Shown: piece after piece, positions 25,180-32,910 of the stretch | Position numbering within the stretch: the stretch's first letter is position 1 | Layout: each line of letters opens with the position of its first letter | Assembly: GCF_018736145.1 (NCBI RefSeq) | Contig: NZ_CP059997.1 | Location: forward strand, 10,043,501 to 10,107,500 | Direction of reading: 5' to 3' | Length of the DNA stretch: 64,000 bases | Origin: Amycolatopsis sp. CA-230715 | GTDB taxonomy: Bacteria; Actinomycetota; Actinomycetes; Mycobacteriales; Pseudonocardiaceae | Notes under the pieces: model-generated | What the model was told of the DNA's origin: nothing | The model's input: only the letters and a program-made list of their open reading frames with translations | Database searches by the model: none | Position numbers and translations under genes: made by a program

Positions 25180-26042
25180 ATGGACGCGCGTATCGAGGAT
25201 CGACGCCGCTGGCTGGACGGCAAAATCGCCCGTGACTCGGCCGAGTTCGGGGTGACGATCGAGGGCGCCACCGTGATCCCGTACGACACGCGGTCGATCG
25301 GGGCGCCCGTCGTCGACGGGGACGGGACACGGCTGTGGCTGCGAGTGGTCGTCGAAGACCCGGACTACCAGCCAGCGTGCCGTTGGGACGGCGACGTCGA
25401 GGCCAACGCGATCGAGGGCGTTCCCAAGCCGGTGGTCCTGCGGTGGGCCGATCGCACGTTGATGGCGTCGAGCTTCCCGGCGATCGCGTGCGGACCGAGT
25501 TGATGACCCGCGTTCCCGGCGCAGCCCTGTCCGCCGACAGCGTGCTCCGCGAGGACCCTCATCTGCCCGACCGCTGGTGGGAGGACCTCGCCCGCGCACT
25601 CGAGCACCTCTCCGCACACCCGCCGCCTGTGGCCGGCACCGTCAACACCGAGCGTTACCTGATCAACAACGTCCGCGGCTTCTTCGACGTGGATCTTGAC
25701 GGGCGGCTTCCGGACCTGGTGTGGACGACCGCGCACGCGGACTTGCACTGGGGCAACCTCACCGGCCCCGAGCTTGCGATCCTGGACTGGGGAGACCTGG
25801 CGGCGGCTCCCGCCGAGTACGACCTCGCGACGCTGTACTGCAACAGCCTCCTGGTACCGGCGGTCGCGGTGCGAGTGCTGCGCATGGGCGCGGACGTCCT
25901 CACCGAGCCCGGCGGTCGCGTCTCCCTGCTACTCGCAGCCTGCCGGTACCTGACGCTCGCGCAGGAGGACGGGCCGTACCGCGGCCTGGGCGAGGCTTTG
26001 ACCGCTCTCGGCCGTACCCAGCTGGCGCACCTGAGCATGTAG
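25180..26042 (+). pseudogene. Aminoglycoside-phosphotransferase-like kinase gene, frameshifted
   Basis: Two frames together make one kinase-like protein. Residues from MDARIEDRRRWLDGKIARD to VVLRWAD lie in the first frame, which stops at 25503. The rest, from RTELMTRVPG through TAHADLHWGNLT (the HxDxxxxN catalytic loop) and LAILDWGD (metal-binding Asp) to 26042, lies in another frame. The break is near 25450-25470. Such APH-fold genes occur next to ATP-grasp RiPP operons. Unless a sequencing error is involved, it is inactive. Confidence 0.7.
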
Positions 26043-26339
26043 CGGGCACGCCGACGCCGTCGGATCCCCCACGGTCGCTGGCGAAACTCAGACTGAACTC
26101 CGGTACAGGGCACATGCCCGCGTAGTGATTGGACCTGGGCCGGTCCCGAGCAGTCCCCTCGGCGGAACACCGCCAGTTAGTTGGGTCCGCAGCGAAACGG
26201 CCGCGTTGTCGCCCGGTCGTGGGCCGCGTGTCCTGCCGACATCACCCTCCACCAGCCAACATCGATGGACGAGAGCTCCGCGCGTCAACCGTGTCCTCAG
26301 GCGGGTCGAGGTCGCCCCACCGTGCCATGTCCTGGTTCA

Positions 26340-26696
26340 ATGGATGACGTGTGGTTGTCTCGTCGTCATCGCGCTGTTCCCGCGTGGGTGGACCAGCGCT
26401 ACGCCGAGTTGGTCCAGATATTGGAGCCCTTCACTCGCAGGCTGCCCCGGCCTCGGCTGCACCGAGGCCGATGGATCGTCCGGGTCAGCAGGCACAACCC
26501 CCGATTGTGCGTGGATCTGGACACGCTCGACGACCACCTCTCCGAGATCGCGCGTTTCCGGGAGCATGTCGAGCGAGTCACGGAAAACCTGGAAAGGGCC
26601 TTCGGCGAAGCGACCCCGGAGGAAATCGCCGCGGTGCGCGCTCGGCGGCAACGTGACCGGGCAGCCGCGGCGCTGCGGCGTGCCACACCACAATGA
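26340..26696 (+). CDS. Hypothetical Arg-rich helical protein
   Basis: 118 residues from the ATG at 26340; upstream codons in the longer frame are non-coding-like. The sequence is basic at the start (VWLSRRHRAVPAWVDQRYAEL) and ends in a charged coiled coil (REHVERVTENLERAFGEATP). No family is recognised. It lies between the phosphotransferase relic and the second ligA piece. The 297 bp before it hold nothing clear. Confidence 0.55.
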   Translation: MDDVWLSRRHRAVPAWVDQRYAELVQILEPFTRRLPRPRLHRGRWIVRVSRHNPRLCVDLDTLDDHLSEIARFREHVERVTENLERAFGEATPEEIAAVRARRQRDRAAAALRRATPQ

Positions 26697-26792
26697 CCCC
26701 CAGATAACGCCTGGTCACCGCGCCCGTTAGGTGCCGCGGGCTCTCCCAATGCGCCCCGAGCGCCAAATCGCGGCCACATCCCCGGACTGCCT

Positions 26793-26861
26793 CGGGTGAC
26801 CGCCCGCGCCAGCCGTCCGTCCTCCTAGACCAGCGCCAGCGACAGCCCGTCCAGCTTCGGC
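26793..26861. repeat. Right copy of the ligA-derived 69-bp direct repeat
   Basis: 66 of 69 bases match 22047-22115. On the minus strand it reads PKLDGLSLALV, then an in-frame TAG, then EDGRLARAVT, so it is an isolated decayed ligA piece with no other ligA sequence around it. Confidence 0.85.
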
Positions 26862-26979
26862 GCTTCCCCAGCCTGTCTTGGTGCCGGATAAGTGGTTCAG
26901 AACGGGATTGCCGTGGCGCGCGGGTCTCAATCACCGTCGTCCAGTGAGAAATCGTGCGGGAACGTCCTGTGCCCGGTGG

Positions 26980-29900
26980 TTAGTTTTTCGGGGGTGTGCA
27001 GATGGGGGTGTAGGGCAGGGGGATCCGCGCGGATTCCCAGGTGTCCGGTTCGACCGGGTTGACGTTTCGGCAGATTCGTTCGAGGTTGGCTGTCTCGTCG
27101 AGGTTCCAGATCAGGTCGCCGGGCCGTGGGGAGTTTGACGCGGTGCCGGCGGCGCCGGTGATCAGATGAGTATTGTCCGGGGTGAACGCGAGGCGGGTGA
27201 TCGGCCGGTTCGTGGTGGTCAGCCGAGCCCACACGGTGGTCGTGGCCAGGTCCCAGATCACCACTTTCCCGCTCCTGGTGCCCAGTGCGACACGGCGGTT
27301 GTCCGTGCTGAACGCGGCGGAGGTGATCTTCTCGTCAGGCATCGGCAGGGTTGTCGGGTCGTGTTCGGTGTCGATGAGGCGTGCTTCACCGTTGCCGGCG
27401 ATGACGCGGCGAGCGTGATCGGCGCTGACCGCGACCGTGCCGTCACCAGGGTCGTAGTCCGGCGGGGTGCGCCCGAGGCGCACAAGCGAAGCACGCAGCG
27501 CAGTGGGTGTAGCGGTGGCGTCCCCCGCTGCGACGGGAGTGGCGGGTGCGGAGGGGATCGTGGTGATGATGGTGCGGGTAGCTCGGTCCCACACGGTGAT
27601 CGAACGGTCTGTGTTCAACGCCGCGATTTCGCGGTCCCCGCTGGTGAACTCCATCTCGGTCGCTTCCTTCCCTGATGCCTGCAACGCCCCGATGTCGTGA
27701 CGGCTCCCGGTGTCGAGGAGGCGGACGTCTCTGCCGGTATCGGAGAGCGCGGCGATGGCCCCGTCCGCGCTGTACCCGGCGGCTCGGGGGGCGACGGTGA
27801 CCGCGCGTCCGGTGAGGGTGTTGTTCGCCCTGTCGGAGAACTGGACGGCGACGTTGGAGATCACGGTGGCGATCAGGTCGCCGGCGGGGGTGATCGCGCT
27901 CCCGGACATACGCATCGGTCCGCCGCCGGCGGAGAGCCGGTGGTCGGGTTCGGACCGGCGCATGATCGTGCTGATCATGCCCCCGGTGGTGTAGACGAGG
28001 TCGTCGCCGTTGTCGGCGACGCTCACGCTGGCGATTTCTCCCCCAGGGTCGGCGCAAACAAGGCGATCCGCGCCGGTAGCCCGATCCCAGGTGTGGATGG
28101 TCCCGTCCCGATGGCCGCTGAGCGGCGAGCCGTCGGGCAGGAGCGCGATGCCCCGAACGGGACCCGGAGGGGTGCTCCGCCGATAGGTCACGCGCCCGGT
28201 GCCCGTGTCCATGACCGACAGCTGGCCGTCGCCACCGAGGGCGAGTTCCCGGCCGTCCCGGCTCACCGCGATGCTGAAGGATCCGGCGGTGTCGGTCGTG
28301 TCGACGACTCGGGAGGTCAGCGTGGCGGTGTTCCACCGGCGCAGGACCGCAGGGGTGGTATCGGATGCGCCGCGGGCGCGGTCCAGCGACCAGAGTTCGG
28401 TTCCCTCGCGCCGCAACGCCACACCCACGATGTCGCGGTCCGGCAGCGTCACCGGCCGCTCGCAGCGACGTGCGACGACGCTCCACAGACACAGGGAGCT
28501 TCGGACCGCTACCGCGAGGATCTGGCCGTCACCGCTGAACGCGGCCGCTGACGGGGTGTGCCGTGTGATCCCTCGAACGGCCTCATCCGGTAGGTAGCCG
28601 AAGCCGCGAGACTGATCGCTTTGCACCGCCAGCAACGCGCTGCGGGACTCCTCTATCGGTGCCTGCCGGAAGGCCTCCGCGGCCAGTAACTCACGCGTGT
28701 CGAAGGTGCCGTACTGCTCGTTCTGGGCACGGTCGGCGAGGATTCGAGCCAGTGTGATGTTGCGCTGCCAGATGGCATCGGCGCGCTGGTCGATCGCCAC
28801 GATGCTCGTGGTTACCGCGACCACCACCAGAATGACGCCCAGCGCCACCAGGGCACGTCGTCGGCGCCGGCGGCGACGCGCCAGCGCACGGCTCGCGGTC
28901 ACGAATTCCCGCTCAAGCGGGGACGGCGCGGTGGTCTCGTGTGCGGTGCAGTCGGTCGCGGACTCGATGCGGGGGCCGGTGAGCAGCAGGCCCGGGTCGC
29001 GGTCCGCTTCGGCCCAGCGGTGGGCGGCGTCGGTGACGCGGCGGTGGGCGCGCAGCCGATCGCGGTCCTGTTCGATCCAGGTCTGCAATCGTGGCCAGCT
29101 GCGGATCAGGGCTTCGTGCGCGATTTCGACGGTGTCCTGGTCCAGCGTCACCAGGCGCGCGTCGGTCAGGGCGGCGAGCACCGTTAGGGCGGTGCTGTCC
29201 TGGCGATCGATCTCGGTGGCGCGGATGCGGCGGCGGGTGTCCTCGGTCTCCTCCCCCGGTTCGATCAAACGGAGGAGCAGATCGCGGGCGTGACGCTGCT
29301 CGGCTGGGGTGAACGCGGTGTAGACAGTGTCCGCGGTGCGCACCAGCGCGCCTGCCACGCCGCCGGCCGCGTCGTAGGCGCGGTAGGTCAGCGTCGTGCC
29401 CCGCGGACGGCGACAGGTCTCGGCAAGGGCGTGCGACATCAGCGGAAGGGCGCCGTCGCGTCCGACCGTGTCCGCGACGATCTGGGTGACCAGGGCGGTC
29501 TCCACCACCAACCCCGCCTTCTTCGCGGGTTCGGTCACCGCTCGCCGGAGTTCGTCCGCGCTCATCGGCCCCAGCAGCACCTGGCGATCCCGCACCGCGC
29601 GAACCAGGTCGGGGTGCTGGGCGCAGTGACCGTAGAAGTCAGCCCGAACGCCCAGCACGACCCGCGCTGGGCCGCCCGGCCCGTCGACGAGGCCCATCAG
29701 CCCGGCGATGAACGCGTGGCGCTCGGTCGCGTCCTGGCACAGCGTGAACAGTTCCTCGAACTGGTCGATGACCAGCACCACGTCCGCGGCGTCAGGCTGG
29801 TTCGCCGATACCTGCCGGACGAGGGCGGACAGGTTCGCCGGATCAGCGCCCAACTCGGTGGCCAGCGCGCTCGCGGGCAGGTTCAGGATGTCGGCCAGGT

Positions 29901-30474
29901 GCGCCGCGCATTCCTCCCACGGCCGCGGCCCCGGCGTGAACAGCAGGACCCGATGCGCTTGCCCCGCCAGCCGGGGAATCAGGCCCGCCCGCAGTACCGA
30001 GGACTTCCCGCTCCCGGAGGGACCGAACACGGCGACGAACCGCCCGGCGCGGAGCAGCGCGGCGAGGTCGTCGACAACCTGTTCCCGGCCGAAGAACCGG
30101 TCGGCGTCGGTTTCCCGGTACGGTGCGAGCCCCGGGTAGGGGCACTCACGCACTGGGCCGGCGTCATGGCCATCGCCCGGGGTGCGGTCGGCGGCGACCG
30201 CGGTCGCGGTGACAGCAGCGTGGGCGGCGCGCCACCGCCGTTCCCACTCGGCCACATCGCCGTCGCACGCCCGCACGAACCCGCGCGTGACCTCCAGGCT
30301 CGGCAGCTTCCGCCCTTTCGCGGCCTCCGACAACGCGCTGTAGGAGAAATGCGCCGAGGCCGCCATCTCGCGGAACGTCGGCAGCCCCGCCCGGGTACGA
30401 AGGTCACGCAGCCCGCGTGCGAACTCGAGCAGCACCGGATCGGTGCCGTCCAGCGGCCCCTCCCGTCGTGCCAT
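26980..30474 (-). CDS. HTH-nSTAND NTPase-WD40 sensor protein
   Basis: 1164 residues. Domains in order: an XRE-type helix-turn-helix (about 15-75, TFREMAASAHFSYSALSEA); an nSTAND NTPase starting CPYPGLAPY at 111 with Walker A GPSGSGKS (151-158) and Walker B VLVIDQFEE (233-241); a poly-Arg stretch with a single membrane helix (541-560); then WD40-like repeats to the end (VVIWDLATT, LLDTGS, ITVWDRAT). STAND proteins switch on ligand binding by the repeat domain. With one membrane helix, the repeats should face outside and the HTH/NTPase inside, suggesting transmembrane signalling. It is divergent from the secreted SH3-like gene at 30765. Confidence 0.85.
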   Translation of the reverse strand: MARREGPLDGTDPVLLEFARGLRDLRTRAGLPTFREMAASAHFSYSALSEAAKGRKLPSLEVTRGFVRACDGDVAEWERRWRAAHAAVTATAVAADRTPGDGHDAGPVRECPYPGLAPYRETDADRFFGREQVVDDLAALLRAGRFVAVFGPSGSGKSSVLRAGLIPRLAGQAHRVLLFTPGPRPWEECAAHLADILNLPASALATELGADPANLSALVRQVSANQPDAADVVLVIDQFEELFTLCQDATERHAFIAGLMGLVDGPGGPARVVLGVRADFYGHCAQHPDLVRAVRDRQVLLGPMSADELRRAVTEPAKKAGLVVETALVTQIVADTVGRDGALPLMSHALAETCRRPRGTTLTYRAYDAAGGVAGALVRTADTVYTAFTPAEQRHARDLLLRLIEPGEETEDTRRRIRATEIDRQDSTALTVLAALTDARLVTLDQDTVEIAHEALIRSWPRLQTWIEQDRDRLRAHRRVTDAAHRWAEADRDPGLLLTGPRIESATDCTAHETTAPSPLEREFVTASRALARRRRRRRRALVALGVILVVVAVTTSIVAIDQRADAIWQRNITLARILADRAQNEQYGTFDTRELLAAEAFRQAPIEESRSALLAVQSDQSRGFGYLPDEAVRGITRHTPSAAAFSGDGQILAVAVRSSLCLWSVVARRCERPVTLPDRDIVGVALRREGTELWSLDRARGASDTTPAVLRRWNTATLTSRVVDTTDTAGSFSIAVSRDGRELALGGDGQLSVMDTGTGRVTYRRSTPPGPVRGIALLPDGSPLSGHRDGTIHTWDRATGADRLVCADPGGEIASVSVADNGDDLVYTTGGMISTIMRRSEPDHRLSAGGGPMRMSGSAITPAGDLIATVISNVAVQFSDRANNTLTGRAVTVAPRAAGYSADGAIAALSDTGRDVRLLDTGSRHDIGALQASGKEATEMEFTSGDREIAALNTDRSITVWDRATRTIITTIPSAPATPVAAGDATATPTALRASLVRLGRTPPDYDPGDGTVAVSADHARRVIAGNGEARLIDTEHDPTTLPMPDEKITSAAFSTDNRRVALGTRSGKVVIWDLATTTVWARLTTTNRPITRLAFTPDNTHLITGAAGTASNSPRPGDLIWNLDETANLERICRNVNPVEPDTWESARIPLPYTPICTPPKN

Positions 30475-30764
30475 GACAATCCCTCCCCCGACGATTCGTC
30501 GCCTATGTTTTGTTTAGCAGTACCTATTCGCGCATCCAAGACTTGCCGGGGAGTGTTTCCCCACGGGCAACCGGGAAACAGATGTTCAGCGTTTCTTTGT
30601 CCGACGACTACCACCGACCGTGAACACGGCGAGCGCGGTAGAAACGGAATCCGTCGATACGGGATCACTTCCGAAACGTGGCACTGGATCCCGACCCTGT
30701 CGGCGCGTCATCGGCGGCGAGACAACGAACCTCGCCGCCCCACGAAGAGGAAGGAACATCACCA
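30475..30764. promoter_or_regulatory. Divergent intergenic region between STAND and secreted-protein genes
   Basis: 290 bp separating the divergent starts at 30474 and 30765. It should hold both promoters. It includes an AT-richer patch around 30505-30530 (TGTTTTGTTTAGCAG). I could not define operators. Confidence 0.4.
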
Positions 30765-31139
30765 ATGCAGTCGACATCGAAAGTTCGCCCCGGTCTCGCG
30801 GGTCGTGTGTCTCTGGCCGCGGTGGCCGGGCTGTGCCTGGCCGGAGCAGCGCTGGCGACCACCGCGGAGGCAGCGCCCGCGCACCCGGGAACATCCGCGG
30901 CCGTGCATCACAGCACGCGTGCGCTGCCCAAGTGCTTCGTCAACCAAGACGGCGTGAACTACCGCACTGGCCCCGGCACCCGGTACCCCTCGCTGGGCCA
31001 TGTCAACCACGGGCAGGGAATCTGGATCACCGGCGGCACCTGGGGCAACAACCCGGTTGATGGACTCTGGTGGGACGCGGGGAACTTGTGGGGCGGCGCC
31101 AACAACGTGTGGATCCGCCGCGACTTCCTCAACTGCTGA
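30765..31139 (+). CDS. Small secreted SH3-like protein (paralogue 2)
   Basis: 124 residues; AAGGA lies about 9 bases before the ATG. Residues 1-36 are a signal peptide (VSLAAVAGLCLAGAALATTAEA). After a short linker, the core reads KCFVNQDGVNYRTGPGTRYP, then GQGIWITGGTWG, LWWDAG.LWGG and WIRRDFLNC, the same order as in the proteins at 4717 and 32024. The two core cysteines (start and end) probably form one disulfide that closes the small SH3 barrel. It is divergent from the large HTH-STAND-WD40 gene. Confidence 0.75.
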   Translation: MQSTSKVRPGLAGRVSLAAVAGLCLAGAALATTAEAAPAHPGTSAAVHHSTRALPKCFVNQDGVNYRTGPGTRYPSLGHVNHGQGIWITGGTWGNNPVDGLWWDAGNLWGGANNVWIRRDFLNC

Positions 31140-32023
31140 CCGAGGGCCAGGTCAGCGCTGTCGCCGGTCATCGTGGAAGTCCCTGACGAACTGACATCGG
31201 GGGATCCGCGGTGCACGGCAGGCGTGTGGTGCGTGCGTCGTCAACGCGCCTGCTGATCGGGCCTGGGTCCGGGACCTCGTCGAGGGGGGGGAGGTCCCGC
31301 CCCAGGCTGCGGCTTCCGTCCAGGCCAGCCGTGTGGGCAGGTGTGATGTGCCGGGGCGTGGGCACGGGCACTCCGGACCGGGTTGATCGCGACGGCTGTT
31401 CTCCTGCGCCGCCCGAACCGCAACCACGATGGGGAGGGTGCGTGCGCGGTGGCCGCTGTGCCTGGCGGGCTTCGGTTCTCAACTGACCGCGCCGCAGCAC
31501 GACCGGCCCGGTCAGTTGAGTGTCACGAACCCCGGGCGCGCGGCAAGCAGGCACGCGCTGGCGTGCTGGCAGAGGCAGGGCACGCACGCCCAGCGCCGGG
31601 TCATCTCCCATGCATCGCGGGTGACGCAGACGGTCACGGCCCCTGGGGCCCGGGCAGCGTTTCCTTGTTTCCGCATGCCCACCCCGTGCGGCAGGGTTGC
31701 GGGGGAACCATTCCGGGGCAGGACGAGTTGCGTCCAAGAACCGCGACGCCGCCCGCCCACCGCGAGGTGGGCCGCACATGTGTCGCGGCCCGAGAACATC
31801 TCCTACGCCGCGACGATTGGCGGCGTCCAATCTCGACGAGTTCCACGGCGAAAGGGTGCTGAGCACCGCCATCCACACCCGTCGCGACGCGCTCGACCCC
31901 GCCGAGCCCCGGCAGGGGTGAGCCAGCGGGACACCCGGGTGTGTGCGGGATCGGCCGCGGGCCTGTCGCGGAGCGCGCGGCTCCACGACAGGCCCGATGG
32001 TCAGGTCGTGTCCTGTTCCCGTG
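31140..32023. other. 884-bp stretch without a supportable gene
   Basis: Several GC-driven open frames cover this stretch on both strands, but none shows protein-like composition, a good ribosome-binding site and a recognisable motif together. A minus-strand frame at 31512-31799 has a Cys-rich end (WACVPCLCQHASAC) and might be a relic. I do not call a gene. Confidence 0.4.
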
Positions 32024-32425
32024 TCACGCGGAGCGGTCTGGCCGCGCCCCGGGGTCCGGAGGGCAGGTGAGGTGGTCACGGGGGATCCACACCTGCCGTG
32101 CACCACCCCACACATCCACCGATGCCCACCAGCGCCCATCCGTCCCCCACATTCCTCCAATGATTTGCACCCCCTGGCCGCGCGGGAGTCGCGCGAGCGC
32201 CGGAAAGGCCGGACCGGGACCCGTGTGAACCGTGGCGCCGTCGGTGTTCACGATGCACGTGACCGACCTCAGGCCTGCGGCGTGATTCACCGCCACGGCC
32301 GATGCGGGCCCGGTCGCGGCATCAGCGGCGGCGAACAGGCCGCCACCAGCCGCAGACAGGGCCGCGGCGAGAATGAGGGTGGTCCGGGCGACCACCGCCC
32401 GCACGGATGTTGTTGTGCTGCTCAT
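32024..32425 (-). CDS. Small secreted SH3-like protein (paralogue 3)
   Basis: 133 residues from an ATG with AAGGGA upstream. A signal peptide (TTLILAAALSAAGGGLFAA) is followed by the core TCIVNTDGATVHTGPGPAFP, GQGVQIIGGMWG, WWASVDVWGG and WIPRDHLTC, then a short charged tail. It shares the cysteine-to-cysteine core of the 30765 protein and the signal peptide style of the 35720 protein. It is transcribed in the same direction as the SARP gene whose 3' end lies 485 bp upstream. That spacer (32426-32910) has AT-richer sequence near 32555-32580 that may contain its promoter. Confidence 0.75.
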   Translation of the reverse strand: MSSTTTSVRAVVARTTLILAAALSAAGGGLFAAADAATGPASAVAVNHAAGLRSVTCIVNTDGATVHTGPGPAFPALARLPRGQGVQIIGGMWGTDGRWWASVDVWGGARQVWIPRDHLTCPPDPGARPDRSA

Positions 32426-32910
32426 CGAGAATTCCCTTCGCTCAGTCCAGTGTGAAGTGCGATGTTCCGTCCGCGGCGGTCACATCGGTTCACGTGTGTC
32501 CACCGTCGGCGATGACTGGTTTACCGGATCTGCACTGTTCACGGTCACGGACACGGTTGTAAACAATCAATGGTGAACAACAAGGGGGACGATTGCGTCT
32601 GCATCCTGGGGAGTTCGCGGACGCGCCCACAGCAGCGCGTGGTGAGATTTCTTCAGAATGGCGGCGCGGGACGTGTGGCCGCGCCCCTGCATTCGACGCG
32701 GCGCCGGAGCCCGCGCGGAAGAATCGGCCTGTCCGACTCTGTCAGGTCAGTGACGCCGCACGAGGGGAAGGCAGCGCAGATGTGGCGAGCGGTTGGCCCC
32801 GCACGGCCGACACGATTTAGGCACGGCGTGATCTCCATCCAGAAAGACCCGAACACGCGATGTCATCAGCGAGCGGCTATCGCCGGTGATGTTTTCCCGG
32901 CGCGAAGACG

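Noticed and set aside
22047..26861. Attachment sites of an integrative element.
   Set aside because: The direct repeats are ligA coding sequence, not a tRNA end, and no integrase gene lies in or near the block.
27697..30957. Long open frames on the plus strand opposite the STAND gene (for example 27697-28551 and 29290-30957).
   Set aside because: They mirror the GC-rich third positions of the minus-strand STAND gene, have Arg/Gly/Pro-rich translations and no motifs. The domain-rich minus-strand reading explains the sequence.
31168..32160. 330-codon minus-strand frame and its plus-strand counterparts.
   Set aside because: They overlap the secreted SH3-like gene and show Arg/Gly-rich, non-coding composition. 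No consistent frame emerges.
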